The notes: generated by a model from the letters alone, not told the origin. Counted from the stretch's first letter, positions 1 to 7,982 are shown. The stretch is 64,000 bases of DNA from Nibrella saemangeumensis (GCF_039541915.1 NZ_BAABHD010000001.1:1-64000), one strand, 5' to 3'. Made by a program: numbers and translations.

Positions 1-264
1 CGGTTCTATTTCCAGAGCCTGTTTGGCAATGATGCGTTTTAATCGTTCATTTTCCTCTTCTAGGGCTCGAAGCTGAGGCTCCACTCGGGGATAGGAATCC
101 CGCAAGCCTTCCTTACCCTTGTTCAAATAGCGGTTTCGCCACTTTCGCAAGAGAGAAGGGGATAAATTATACTTGCGGCAAATCTCGGAGTGCCCATCGC
201 GCAGGGACTCCTGAACGATAGAGTAGCGGTCTTCGGGGCTGAATGTTCGTCTAGTTTTGCTCAT
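1..264 (-). CDS. IS3-family transposase OrfA (partial, cut by window edge)
   Basis: Translating the minus strand from the ATG at 264 gives 88 codons with no stop before the window edge. The N-terminal part begins MSKTRRTFSPEDRYSIVQ and contains a helix-turn-helix (SEICRKYNLSPSLLRKWRNR) followed by an acidic/leucine-rich stretch (ALEEENERLKRIIAKQA). This is the standard plan of IS3/IS911 OrfA: a DNA-binding HTH and then a leucine zipper that mediates OrfA/OrfAB contact. The 3' end and OrfB would lie to the left of the window. The start codon is six bases from an N at 270, where the sequence changes to an unrelated insertion sequence, so the upstream flank of this copy is uncertain. Family assignment is by recognition of the motif pattern. 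Confidence 0.85.
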   Translation of the reverse strand, partial: MSKTRRTFSPEDRYSIVQESLRDGHSEICRKYNLSPSLLRKWRNRYLNKGKEGLRDSYPRVEPQLRALEEENERLKRIIAKQALEIEP

Positions 265-269
265 TGTTC

Positions 270-270
270 N
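270..270. other. Single ambiguous base (N) joining two IS fragments
   Basis: The only N in the window lies between the start of the IS3-type orfA and the middle of an ISKra4-type transposase. Both flanks are multicopy-type sequence, the usual place for a scaffold join. The order of what lies left and right of base 270 should not be trusted as biological. Confidence 0.9.
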
Positions 271-271
271 C

Positions 272-694
272 TATCATGCCCTGGAGGCTCTGGCTGAATT
301 TGCCCGCGCTTATCTGCCCAATGCGGAGACACGTCGCCAATGGCTGAGCCAAAGCCAGCACCAACTGCTCAACGATGGAGTAGGGCAGCTTCTGGAGCAG
401 CTACAAAGTATACCTAACCTGAAAGGAGAGGCAGACCGGTTACGAGATAAGGTGGTGGGCTACTATGAGGCTAACCAGCATCGGATGGCCTATGGGAGTT
501 ATCGTCGAGAAGGATTGCTGATTGGTAGTGGACCCATGGAGGCTGCTCACCGGACCGTTGTTCAGTGTCGCATGAAGCGCAGTGGTCAGCGGTGGGTAAA
601 TCGAGGAGCACAGGCCTTGCTGACTCTGCGGGTAGTCGCCAAGAGTAAGTGCTGGAGCTTAGTCACCGATCAACTCAAAAAGTCTAACAGGTAG
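272..694 (+). pseudogene. ISKra4-like transposase, C-terminal fragment
   Basis: An open frame enters from the N at 270 and ends with TAG at 692-694, encoding about 140 residues. It starts in the middle of the protein (YHALEALAEFARAYLP) and contains the conserved C-terminal block IGSGPMEAAHRTVVQCRMKR followed by SGQRWVNRGAQALL, which I recognise from ISKra4-family transposases. The N-terminal half and catalytic residues are absent, so this piece alone cannot encode an active enzyme. The truncation may be biological (a decayed element) or an assembly artefact at the N. Identification of the family is moderately sure; the fragment state in this assembly is certain. Confidence 0.75.
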
Positions 695-723
695 TTTTGA
701 ATTGCACCCAGTATCAAGCAGGA

Positions 724-948
724 TTATTCCGTTCTCCATTTGTTGATATCTTCTATGTTTTTAGCAATTTTTTCGAGCTGCTTTTTTGTAGCAACAGGCC
801 CATTCAAAAGCAAGGTTTCCAAATCAACCGATTGTTCTTCTTTGATCTCTTTTTCAATTTCTGCTTTTAGTTGCTTCAGTTTACCTGCCGGTAGTGTCCT
901 GACGATTTTGAGCAACTCGTCAAATCCTATATCTACTTGTACTCTCAT
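724..948 (-). CDS. Small antitoxin-like protein, partner not visible
   Basis: 74-residue acidic/lysine-rich helical protein beginning MRVQVDIGFDELLKIVRTLP. The N-terminal pattern (short beta strand, then a helix with LPxxxLxxLKxEI spacing) resembles small antitoxin-like proteins that often precede PIN-domain or RelE-type toxins. This is a resemblance and not a firm family call. Its 3' end lies 30 bp from the transposase fragment, exactly where a partner toxin gene would be expected, so a cognate toxin may have been lost or displaced by the insertion. The base composition is AT-rich compared with the chromosome to the right. It could also be an unrelated hypothetical gene. Confidence 0.55.
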   Translation of the reverse strand: MRVQVDIGFDELLKIVRTLPAGKLKQLKAEIEKEIKEEQSVDLETLLLNGPVATKKQLEKIAKNIEDINKWRTE

Positions 949-1048
949 AATATTGGCTAGTTATTGTGCAACAGATAAAAAAAATTTTCAGAGATTTTAT
1001 TTGTAAAGCAGCTTTGGTGCAATACAATATTTATATTGGCAGCATTAG

Positions 1049-1834
1049 TCAACCTTTAAAGATGTTTTTCCTGTGGTATTCTAAATATTTTTTACCAAAA
1101 AGTTTTATTAAAGGTTGACTTAATTGCCTCCTACTTATAATTCGAAGTTTCTCTGCTAATGGACGTGACATAGCAGATGTATCCGACGTAATTATAACTT
1201 CCAAATCGTCAGTAAAAGAAATAAAACCTTTATCAAAAAGTGCATCGTATTCGTCGTAAAGGCAAATTCCGTTTGAAATATCACCTCGGAATTCCTTTCT
1301 GTGCGACCAAGGAATAACGTGACTCGCCGTAAGTAAAGACTGTTCCGTTATTCCTGACAGAGCGCACTTATAACCAAAGTTTTTCAAAACGCCCATTCTA
1401 AACTTGGATTGCCCTAGCCGAATATTTATTTCTGCTTTTGCATTCTCAATGAAAAAGTCGTTATCAAGCTCAGCTGTAGGAATAAGTAAAATTGGTTTTG
1501 CATAAAATTCAGAAATATCAATAGCAAGTTCTGAATTACTATGCATCATAAACTTATGGTTAAGAATTACTGCTGTCCACCGATCAGGGTACTTACCTGT
1601 TGTTTTATGCTCATCGACAAAAACATGTCTTACAATTTTAAAAGGAATACAGTAGTAATCATCTGCGTTCTGCTCATCCGTCCAAATTACAATATTAAAT
1701 TTTTCACCAAAACTGGCAAACAGATAATCTATTACTGATTTTTGAAAACCACACCACTTATTTTCAGAGTTTGCTTTAAGTACGTAGTTATTTCCACCGT
1801 CCCGCCAGTTTTTTATATTTAATGCACGATTCAT
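1049..1834 (-). CDS. HNH endonuclease (HNH_2 type) with N-terminal accessory domain
   Basis: About 261 residues from the ATG at 1834; a TTG 14 codons upstream would also be in frame, but the ATG (MNRALNIKNW) is preferred. The C-terminal half carries the HNH core: KFRMGVLKNFGYKCALSG, then LLTASHVIPWS with the catalytic/metal-binding His, then SNGICLYDEYDALFDKG. This order (KFR...C..[ST]G...ASHI.PW...NG..L....D..FD.G) is typical of HNH_2 nucleases found as stand-alone restriction-like enzymes. The usual 'LC..HD' is 'LYDEYD' here, so the second histidine position is altered. The N-terminal ~130 residues are unassigned and may recognise DNA or modified bases. The gene is clearly AT-rich relative to its right-hand neighbours and sits beside IS remnants, which suggests horizontal acquisition. 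Confidence 0.75.
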   Translation of the reverse strand: MNRALNIKNWRDGGNNYVLKANSENKWCGFQKSVIDYLFASFGEKFNIVIWTDEQNADDYYCIPFKIVRHVFVDEHKTTGKYPDRWTAVILNHKFMMHSNSELAIDISEFYAKPILLIPTAELDNDFFIENAKAEINIRLGQSKFRMGVLKNFGYKCALSGITEQSLLTASHVIPWSHRKEFRGDISNGICLYDEYDALFDKGFISFTDDLEVIITSDTSAMSRPLAEKLRIISRRQLSQPLIKLFGKKYLEYHRKNIFKG

Positions 1835-1948
1835 AATGTTGCTAACTTCTAGACGTATAAATCTTCTCTGAAGCAAAGTTTTGTATTTACCATAAATAAG
1901 CGGTAGTTATGAAGGTTATCCATTTAGGTCATAAGTACCCTCAGCAAG

Positions 1949-2779
1949 TCATGCCAAATATATTCCATCATCTTTAATGTTAATCCGCCGTTCCCGGTAC
2001 AGCGTACCAATCGCTTTTTTGAACGTCTTCTTACTCATTTCAAACGTCTTGTAAATGGCTTCCGGGGCGCTGTCATCGTTCAGGGGCAGAAAACCATTAT
2101 TGTCTTTGAGTGTGTCTAGAATGCGCTGGGCGTTCGGTTCGATGTTTTCGTAACCCTGCCGTTGCAGACTGAGGTCGATGCGGTTGTCTTCGCGGATGCG
2201 TTTGACGAAGCCCGTGAGCTTATCCCCTGGGGAGACGGGGCGGAACAGTTCGTTTTTGTAGAGCAGGCCCCGGTACTGGTTGTTGACGATGACATTAAGA
2301 CCGAGGTCAGTATGTTCGTAAGCCAGTAAATCTACCTCCTGGCCCTCTTCCAGATCATCGGCCCGGTCTTCCAGAAAACGGTTGATCCGGCTGGAGGCCA
2401 CCAGTCGGTCGGTATCGCGGTCGAGGTAACAATACACGACGTACCGACGCCCTACCTGCATGGGAATGCTCTGCTCTTTATGGGGCACAAACAGGTCCTT
2501 CTCCAATCCCCAGTCCAGAAAAGCGCCGACACTGGTAACAGACACTACGTCGAGCGCTCCGAACTCGTCGCGCTGAATGTACGGCTCCCGCGTGGTAGCC
2601 ACCGGACGGTCTTCGGAGTCAGTATACACGAACACATCCATAAACTCACCTTCGCGGAGGTTTTCGGGCACGTACTTGTTGGGCAGCAGCACGTCGTTGC
2701 CGCGTTCGTCTTCCAGAAAAACGCCGACGCTGGTGTCGCGCACAGCCCGCAGGCGATTCATGGTTCCTATTCTGATCAT
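1949..2779 (-). CDS. cvfB: S1-domain RNA-binding protein, CvfB/YitL family
   Basis: 276 residues. Several consecutive S1-like OB modules can be seen: residues ~5-70 (NRLRAVRDTSVGVFLEDE), ~75-140 (VVSVTSVGAFLDWGLEKDLF, the typical 'GAFLDWGL.KDLFVP' signature) and ~150-210, followed by a C-terminal winged-helix domain with MSKKTFKKAIGTLYRERRI. This is the CvfB architecture. The protein binds RNA and affects virulence-gene expression in Staphylococcus; its role in Bacteroidota is not established. A TAnnTTTG-like box (complement of 2862-2869, TACATTTG) lies about 83 bp upstream of the start and may be the promoter. The start could alternatively be the Met six codons downstream (MNRLRAV). Confidence 0.88.
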   Translation of the reverse strand: MIRIGTMNRLRAVRDTSVGVFLEDERGNDVLLPNKYVPENLREGEFMDVFVYTDSEDRPVATTREPYIQRDEFGALDVVSVTSVGAFLDWGLEKDLFVPHKEQSIPMQVGRRYVVYCYLDRDTDRLVASSRINRFLEDRADDLEEGQEVDLLAYEHTDLGLNVIVNNQYRGLLYKNELFRPVSPGDKLTGFVKRIREDNRIDLSLQRQGYENIEPNAQRILDTLKDNNGFLPLNDDSAPEAIYKTFEMSKKTFKKAIGTLYRERRINIKDDGIYLA

Positions 2780-2861
2780 GAGCAGGTTGGTAGTCGTACG
2801 GAAAACTGCAGGATAGGACGTTCTGTTTGTCTGCCCTGCAAGGAATGAAGTGTTTTACCCG

Positions 2862-2869
2862 CAAATGTA
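2862..2869 (-). promoter_or_regulatory. Candidate -7 box for the CvfB-like gene
   Basis: The minus strand reads TACATTTG, matching the Bacteroidota TAnnTTTG -7 consensus, about 83 bp before the ATG at 2779. No convincing -33 TTG was found at the right spacing. Confidence 0.3.
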
Positions 2870-2954
2870 CAGGTTACCGAAGAATAAAAGGCATAGTGTT
2901 CGCTATCGCTTTTGCCGTATCTTAACTTACAATTGAATGGATTGACCAAGCAAT

Positions 2955-4160
2955 ATGCCTCTCTCCGATAAGCACACGTCAGACTTTACTTCGTCGCGGC
3001 ACGTACCAACTATGGCGGAGGTCGACCGCATTGCTGCGTTGACAACGCCGGTTTTGCGAAACCTGCAAATTACGCAATGCTACTTTCAGTTGTCGGCTGT
3101 GTTTGCCGCCCGCATTGGTGCAGGAGCCAACTGGTGTACGTTTGCCACCTGGGCCTCCAAACAGGCTGGGCAGACCATTCGTCGGGAAGATCTGCTGCGG
3201 GCGCTGGAAACCCTGCTGAAGACGAAACTGGAGATTGGACAGGCGGTATCCGTCATTGCCGCAATCGCTAAAGAATTAGGTGCTAAACCCTCCATAGAGT
3301 ACATCCGGCAATCGGTCTGGATGAGCCTGGTTACGGCGGTAGTAGATGGGGCGGGCGATGCCGTCAGCCGGGGTAACAAAAAAGTGTTTGAGGAGATAGG
3401 GCGTGAGTTTGCCCGCTTTACTGCCACCTGCCTGAACGATTCGGGGTATGAGGCCGCCCGTATCAAGGCGTTCTGTCAATCGCTCCGGCCGGGCGACCCG
3501 CCGACGGGTCAGCGCTACCTGCGTCAGGCATTTACCCGCTATTACGAAGCGCTATTTGAGACCGATGCCAAAAAGCGGGCTGAGTTGATGCTGCTGGCTA
3601 ATCTGGAGATCGGCTTTCACGAGCAAACCCGGCTGCAACCCGAAATCGCTGAGTCGCTGGACGCTGCCCAAATCGACCCGCAACAGGTGAAGAAGCGCCT
3701 GCTGGCCATTATTTTTCCCGATGGCGGCTATATGGATCAAATCAAGCTATTCTTCCTGGATTTGTTCCGGAAAACGGCGGTGTTGGATAAGACCATAGAA
3801 TCGCTGGTATCGTTGGCGCGCCATCAGATCCGGGCCGCATTGACGGCTCACCTCATGACGCTCACCCTACCGCCTGACCGGCGCTTACGACTCGGACAAG
3901 ACTTGATTGCCGTATTTCCCGATGCGCTGAAGGAGTTGGCCAATCCGGACCTGCGAACCTTGCTGGCGCACATCGACCCAACCCCCGACAGCCTGCGCGA
4001 AACCGGATCCATAGATTGGGCTGATTTGCCGGAGCGCCTGCATTTCATCGCCGACCTGTTCCGCTGCTATCACGAATCGGCAGACTTAATGGCGTCTGCC
4101 TTTACCGCCGAGCAGGTCGTAGCGATGAAGGCGGGGAAAGTGCCGGGAGGGAGGTTGTGA
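2955..4160 (+). CDS. Conserved-looking helical protein of unknown function
   Basis: 401 residues; not assigned to a family. It has no signal peptide or clear membrane segment and is predicted by eye to be almost entirely alpha-helical. Recognisable stretches are GAGANWCTFATWASKQAGQT near residue 57, a Gly/Ala-rich helix (VTAVVDGAGDAVSRGNKKVF) and a terminal FRCYHESADLMASAFTAEQV block. The Trp/Cys/Thr-rich 'NWCTFATWAS' segment and the many single histidines could form a ligand or metal site, but that is speculation. The stop codon is one base away from the convergent nuoH stop, with no terminator between. An internal Met at residue 20 (MAEVDR) is an alternative start. Composition matches the neighbouring chromosome, so there is no sign of recent transfer. 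Confidence 0.75.
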   Translation: MPLSDKHTSDFTSSRHVPTMAEVDRIAALTTPVLRNLQITQCYFQLSAVFAARIGAGANWCTFATWASKQAGQTIRREDLLRALETLLKTKLEIGQAVSVIAAIAKELGAKPSIEYIRQSVWMSLVTAVVDGAGDAVSRGNKKVFEEIGREFARFTATCLNDSGYEAARIKAFCQSLRPGDPPTGQRYLRQAFTRYYEALFETDAKKRAELMLLANLEIGFHEQTRLQPEIAESLDAAQIDPQQVKKRLLAIIFPDGGYMDQIKLFFLDLFRKTAVLDKTIESLVSLARHQIRAALTAHLMTLTLPPDRRLRLGQDLIAVFPDALKELANPDLRTLLAHIDPTPDSLRETGSIDWADLPERLHFIADLFRCYHESADLMASAFTAEQVVAMKAGKVPGGRL

Positions 4161-4161
4161 T

Positions 4162-5247
4162 TTACCCCACCATCAACAATCGCCAAACCCCGGAGATGAG
4201 CAGCAGCGCGATGCTGATGGGGGTCAGCACTTTCCAGCAGAGAAACATGAGTTGGTCGACGCGAAGGCGGGGGAGTGTCCAGCGAACCCACATCTGCACC
4301 AGAATGGCGAAACCCGCTTTGGACAACAGCCAGAAAGCGCCGGTGATATTGCCCCAGACGGTGCCCGGTACCCCACTGGTCCAATCGGCCACACGAAGTG
4401 GACCAATGTTAGGCAGGGGTGTATTCCAGCTACCGAGGAAGAGAATAGCGCCCAGGAACGATACCAGCAGCATCATGCCGTACTCGGAGAGAAACAGCAG
4501 CGCCCAGCGCATACCGGAGTATTCGGTATGAAAACCAGCTACAATTTCCGACTCGCCCTCCGGCAGGTCAAAAGGAGCGCGGTTGGCTTCGGCCAGGGTA
4601 GCAATGAAAAAGATAACGTAGGCAATCAATAGGAAGGGGTTGCGGAGAATGTTCCAGCAGAAAATACCGCCCCACTCGGTCACGTTGACGCCCAGCGCCT
4701 TGATGCCGAACAGGTAATTGGCTTCGTAGGTGTAAATGCCCTGCTGAAAACTGATTTCCTGCAAATTCAGCGTCTGGCAAATCATCACCGCGCAGAGAAT
4801 CGTCAGACCCAGCGGTATCTCGTACGAGACAATCTGCGCCACCGCCCGCATCGCGCCAAACAGCGAGTACTTGTTGTTGGAACTCCAGCCCGCCATGAGA
4901 ATACCCACCACATCAATGGAGATAATCGCCATCAGGTAAAACACGCCTACGGCCGTAGCGGAACCCTGCAAATCGGGCGTCAGCGGAATCACCGCATACC
5001 CGGCAAAGATGGACGCGAAGATGATGGCCGGCGCCAGCAGAAACAGCCGGCGGTCGGCGGCCGCTGGAACAATGTCCTCCTTTTGCAGCAGTTTCAGCAA
5101 ATCGGCAATCAACTGCAATAGACCATACTTTCCCACCTCCATCGGACCGAGCCGGTCCTGGATAAAGGCCGATACCTTGCGTTCGAGGTACACCCCGACC
5201 ACCACATTACCGGTCACCATGGCGAGAAAGATGAGGAGAGCGAGCAT
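4162..5247 (-). CDS. nuoH: NADH-quinone oxidoreductase subunit H (NuoH)
   Basis: 361-residue membrane protein with at least eight hydrophobic segments. Diagnostic sequences are VYLERKVSAFIQDRLGPMEV at residues ~19-38 and RAPFDLPEGESEIVAGFHTE in the conserved loop lining the quinone chamber. NuoH sits at the junction of the peripheral and membrane arms of complex I and forms much of the quinone-binding cavity. No other nuo gene flanks it: downstream is a convergent unknown gene, upstream is asnS on the same strand, separated by a repeat-rich 105-bp spacer. The length is slightly above the usual ~325-350. The identification is firm; the isolated location is unusual. Confidence 0.95.
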   Translation of the reverse strand: MLALLIFLAMVTGNVVVGVYLERKVSAFIQDRLGPMEVGKYGLLQLIADLLKLLQKEDIVPAAADRRLFLLAPAIIFASIFAGYAVIPLTPDLQGSATAVGVFYLMAIISIDVVGILMAGWSSNNKYSLFGAMRAVAQIVSYEIPLGLTILCAVMICQTLNLQEISFQQGIYTYEANYLFGIKALGVNVTEWGGIFCWNILRNPFLLIAYVIFFIATLAEANRAPFDLPEGESEIVAGFHTEYSGMRWALLFLSEYGMMLLVSFLGAILFLGSWNTPLPNIGPLRVADWTSGVPGTVWGNITGAFWLLSKAGFAILVQMWVRWTLPRLRVDQLMFLCWKVLTPISIALLLISGVWRLLMVG

Positions 5248-5252
5248 GTTTT

Positions 5253-5352
5253 AGTTGGCAGTGTGCAGTAGGCAGTCTTCAATAAGCAGTTGGCAGAATA
5301 GGAACCATTACGTCGCTCTAAAATCTGCCTACTGAAGACTGCCTACTGCCTA
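5253..5352. repeat. CTGCCTACTG-type dispersed repeat element (copy 1)
   Basis: The left part (5253-5296) consists of imperfect GCAGTAGGCAGT-like words. The right part (5324-5352) has the reverse complement (ATCTGCCTACTG, GACTGCCTACTGCCTACT), around a ~25-base unique core, so the whole can fold as an imperfect hairpin. The right edge directly abuts the asnS TAG stop codon (complement of 5353-5355). Related elements lie at 22870-23026 and 36183-36302. Confidence 0.8.
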
Positions 5353-6807
5353 CTAGAATTCCGCTGATTTAGGCGTTCTCGGGAAGGGGATGACGTCGCG
5401 GATGTTGCCCATGCCGGTGACGAACAGCACCAGCCGCTCGAAGCCGAGGCCGAAGCCGGCATGGGGAGCCGAGCCGAACTTGCGGGTTTCCAGATACCAC
5501 CAGAGTCCTTCGGGTTCGATGCCTATCTCGTGGATACGCGCCATCAGCTTGTCGAGGTCGTCTTCGCGTTGCGAGCCGCCGATGATTTCGCCAATGCCGG
5601 GGAACAGAACGTCCATCGCCCGGACAGTTGGACCGGGACTGGCCGACGACTCCTCATCCTGCTTCATATAGAACGCCTTGATTTCGCGGGGGTAGTTGGT
5701 CAGGATGACGGGTTTCTTGAAGTGCTTCTCCACCAGGTAGCGCTCGTGTTCCGATTGCAGGTCGATGCCCCATTTTACTTCAAACTGGAACTGACCTTTC
5801 TTTGCGGGTTTCGAGTTCACCAGAATGTCAATGGCTTCGGTGTAGGTGAGCCGCTGGAAATCGTTGTCGACCACAAAGCGGAGTTTTTCAAGCAGGCTCA
5901 TGTCGCTTTGCTCTTCCTTCTTTTTGGTCTTTTCTTCCTCCTTCAGCCGGTTTTCCAGGAACGCCAGGTCATCAGCGCAGTTTTCCAGGGCGTAGCGAAT
6001 GACGTATTTTACAAAGTCCTCCGCCAGATTCATGTTGTCTTCCAGTTCATAGAAGGCCATTTCCGGCTCAATCATCCAGAACTCAGCCAGGTGGCGGGTT
6101 GTATTCGAGTTTTCGGCGCGGAACGTGGGACCGAAGGTATAAATCTTACCCAATGCCAGGGCACCCAGTTCGCCTTCTAACTGTCCCGATACCGTCAGGT
6201 TGGCTTCACGGCCGAAGAAGTCTTCCGAGAAATTAATTTTTCCTTCTTCCGTGCGCGGCAGGTTGTCAAGATCCAGCGTGGTCACGCGGAACATCTCCCC
6301 GGCCCCTTCGGCATCGGATGCCGTTATGATGGGGGTATGGAGGTAGAAAAAGCCGTTGTCGTTGAAATATTTGTTAACCGCAAACGCCAGGGCGTGCCGG
6401 ATGCGCAGAATCGCGCTGAACGTATTGGTACGCGGGCGCAGGTGAGCTATCTCCCGCAGGAACTCCAGCGAGTGGCGCTTAGGTTGTAATGGATACTTTT
6501 CCGGGTCGGCCGGACCGTAGATATGAATGTTGGCCGCTTTTACTTCCACGCTCTGCCCGGACCCCAGCGACTCTACCAATTGCCCGGTTATGGCTACGCA
6601 GGCACCGGTGGTGACCAGTTTGATTAGGTCTTCGCTGAACTGACCGGGTTCGGCTACCGCCTGAATATTATTGATGGTAGAGCCGTCGTTGAGGGCAATG
6701 AAGATGGCGTTTTTGCTTTCGCGCTTCGTACGGACCCAGCCTTTTACGGTGACCTCGTGGCCCGTAGTGGTCGATTGGAGTAGCTGCTTTATCGGTAAAT
6801 AACTCAT
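5353..6807 (-). CDS. asnS: Asparaginyl-tRNA synthetase
   Basis: 484 residues from the ATG at 6807 (MSYLPIKQLL); longer frames to 6873 are rejected because the extra 22 residues do not belong to the family. An N-terminal OB fold (VKGWVRTKRESKNAIFIALN) binds the anticodon and is followed by the class II core: motif 2 around GPTFRAENSNTTRHLAEFWM, and motif 3 GFGLGFERLVLFVTG near the C-terminus. Loading asparagine onto tRNA-Asn is the known role. There is a charged insertion (RLKEEEKTKKKEEQSD) near residue 280, common in Bacteroidota AsnS. A good TACCTTTG box lies 32 bp upstream. The 3' end runs directly into a dispersed repeat. Confidence 0.96.
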   Translation of the reverse strand: MSYLPIKQLLQSTTTGHEVTVKGWVRTKRESKNAIFIALNDGSTINNIQAVAEPGQFSEDLIKLVTTGACVAITGQLVESLGSGQSVEVKAANIHIYGPADPEKYPLQPKRHSLEFLREIAHLRPRTNTFSAILRIRHALAFAVNKYFNDNGFFYLHTPIITASDAEGAGEMFRVTTLDLDNLPRTEEGKINFSEDFFGREANLTVSGQLEGELGALALGKIYTFGPTFRAENSNTTRHLAEFWMIEPEMAFYELEDNMNLAEDFVKYVIRYALENCADDLAFLENRLKEEEKTKKKEEQSDMSLLEKLRFVVDNDFQRLTYTEAIDILVNSKPAKKGQFQFEVKWGIDLQSEHERYLVEKHFKKPVILTNYPREIKAFYMKQDEESSASPGPTVRAMDVLFPGIGEIIGGSQREDDLDKLMARIHEIGIEPEGLWWYLETRKFGSAPHAGFGLGFERLVLFVTGMGNIRDVIPFPRTPKSAEF

Positions 6808-6838
6808 TCCAGACAGTAGACGCTTGGTTTTGGTGGGG

Positions 6839-6846
6839 CAAAGGTA
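6839..6846 (-). promoter_or_regulatory. Candidate -7 box of asnS
   Basis: The minus strand reads TACCTTTG (TAnnTTTG consensus), placing a transcription start about 25 bases before the asnS ATG at 6807. A CAA (TTG on the coding strand) lies a few bases further than the ideal spacing, so the -33 match is weak. Confidence 0.4.
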
Positions 6847-6951
6847 AGGAACTCCCGCAAAAAATTTTTTCAATCTCCTGCAACCTGCCGGCCACCGGTT
6901 GCATCTACCGGTCAGAAAGTCACAAAGACAACCTTAAAATCTATCCACGCC

Positions 6952-7608
6952 ATGTTTTCATTCCGTACCATTCTGATGGTAGCAGCTATTGCTTTGCCCA
7001 TCCTGTCCAACGCCCAGTGCGGCAACTCGTCTCGTTCCGATTTCGGTATCTACCTCGGCTTCAACAATTACAACCAGTCGGCACCGGCCAATTACGAATT
7101 GAATACCGGCGGCTCGCGCTTTGTGGCGCTAGGCTGGCGTCGGAACCTAAGGCTGGTCAACGGCACCGGTGCCGCTCTTCGGCTCGGTATTGGTCCAGAG
7201 ATTGCCTGGAACAACTTCATGTTTGAAAATAAGAATGTTCTCGCTGAGCGCAACAACCAGCTATTTGTTGAGCCGGCTTCCATTGACGTGAAGAAGTCAA
7301 AACTTACCGTTGCGCAACTGAATTTGCCGGTTCTGCTCAATTTATCATTCAAACCGTCCCGGTTGTCTATCGGGGTGGGTGCCTACGCCGGTGTGCGGGT
7401 CGACAGCTACACGAAGGTAAAGCCTGTGGTTGGTGACACCGAGCGAACCAAAGGGTCGTACAACCTCAACAACGTCCGCTGGGGCCTTATGACTGAGCTG
7501 GGCTGGAGCGGCCGGTCTAAATTATTTTTCCGCTACGAACCCACTACGCTGTTCCGCACGAATGAAGGCCCGGAGTTAAATGTCTGGGCTGTGGGCGTAC
7601 GGTTGTAA
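6952..7608 (+). CDS. Outer membrane beta-barrel protein (PorT/OMP_b-brl-like)
   Basis: 218 residues with a cleavable signal peptide (MFSFRTILMVAAIALPILSNA, cut before QCGN). The rest alternates hydrophobic and polar residues, with strand pairs such as GGSRFVALGWRRNLRLVNGT, AALRLGIGPEIAWNNFMF, RLSIGVGAYAGVRVDSYTK and VRWGLMTELGWSG, and a terminal aromatic-containing strand LNVWAVGVRL. This is the pattern of the small 8-10 strand outer-membrane barrels common in Bacteroidota; the cargo is unknown. The 11 bases before the ATG (CTATCCACGCC) recur before the next two envelope genes. It may be co-regulated with them but is probably a separate unit, as a 374-bp gap follows. Confidence 0.8.
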   Translation: MFSFRTILMVAAIALPILSNAQCGNSSRSDFGIYLGFNNYNQSAPANYELNTGGSRFVALGWRRNLRLVNGTGAALRLGIGPEIAWNNFMFENKNVLAERNNQLFVEPASIDVKKSKLTVAQLNLPVLLNLSFKPSRLSIGVGAYAGVRVDSYTKVKPVVGDTERTKGSYNLNNVRWGLMTELGWSGRSKLFFRYEPTTLFRTNEGPELNVWAVGVRL

Positions 7609-7751
7609 AAATTTTCTGAAAAATAATCACAACCAGATGCAACGTGAGGCTACAGCTCCTACTCTTTACGGTAATTGGAGCTGTAATTCCGTTTGCATCC
7701 AGTCGATGAAGGGCTAAGCGAAAGCTAAAACCGCTCATCCGGTCGATCAGA

Positions 7752-7800
7752 CCGCTTATGTAACAAAAGGTACTTTGCATTGCATACTACCGCAACTTTG
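7752..7800 (+). promoter_or_regulatory. Conserved upstream block of receptor paralog 1
   Basis: This ~49-base block aligns almost gaplessly with 10568-10615 (shared pieces TTATGTAA, AGGTACTT, AACTTTG). It ends in CAACTTTG, close to the TAnnTTTG -7 consensus. The copy before paralog 2 has the full TAACTTTG. A shared promoter retained after gene duplication is inferred. Confidence 0.45.
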
Positions 7801-7938
7801 CATTGAACCTAAAACAAAAGCGTAGTCTTACCGATCACCAAACTTGCCTGCACGCTCATCCGACGATTTACCGGGCTCGTCCCTTCAAATCGGCCTTTCG
7901 GCAAACAAAAATTTCGGGAGCGATAAAACAGGTGAAAC

Positions 7939-7952
7939 TTTGGGTGTCTGAA
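7939..7952 (+). promoter_or_regulatory. TTTGGGTGTCTGAA motif (shared with 58307-58320)
   Basis: A 14-base exact match to a site upstream of the head-GIN lipoprotein gene. Both end 27-30 bases before the ATG. The TTTG could be a -7 element with the start site inside the motif, or the whole could be an ECF-sigma promoter. Confidence 0.4.
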
Positions 7953-7982
7953 CTAAACAACGGAATTACTTCTATCCACGCC

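Larger units (their letters stand above)
7609..7982. other. 374-bp intergenic region with hairpin and two candidate promoter blocks
   Basis: A 9-bp inverted repeat (TACAGCTCC 7651-7659, GGAGCTGTA 7677-7685) follows the barrel gene and may end its transcript, although no T run follows. Bases 7752-7800 match 10568-10615 upstream of the paralogous receptor. Bases 7939-7952 carry TTTGGGTGTCTGAA, shared with the 58-kb head-GIN gene. The open frame to TTG 7803 is not used, because the signal peptide starts at 7983. Confidence 0.6.

Noticed and set aside
740..1006. Plus-strand frame opposite the antitoxin-like gene
   Set aside because: Hydrophobic low-complexity shadow; the minus-strand frame has coherent helical protein features.
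2480..2864. Several frames opposite CvfB
   Set aside because: Shadows of the S1-domain gene; no independent coding signal.
5461..6180. Plus-strand 239-residue frame inside asnS
   Set aside because: Shadow of the certain asnS gene.
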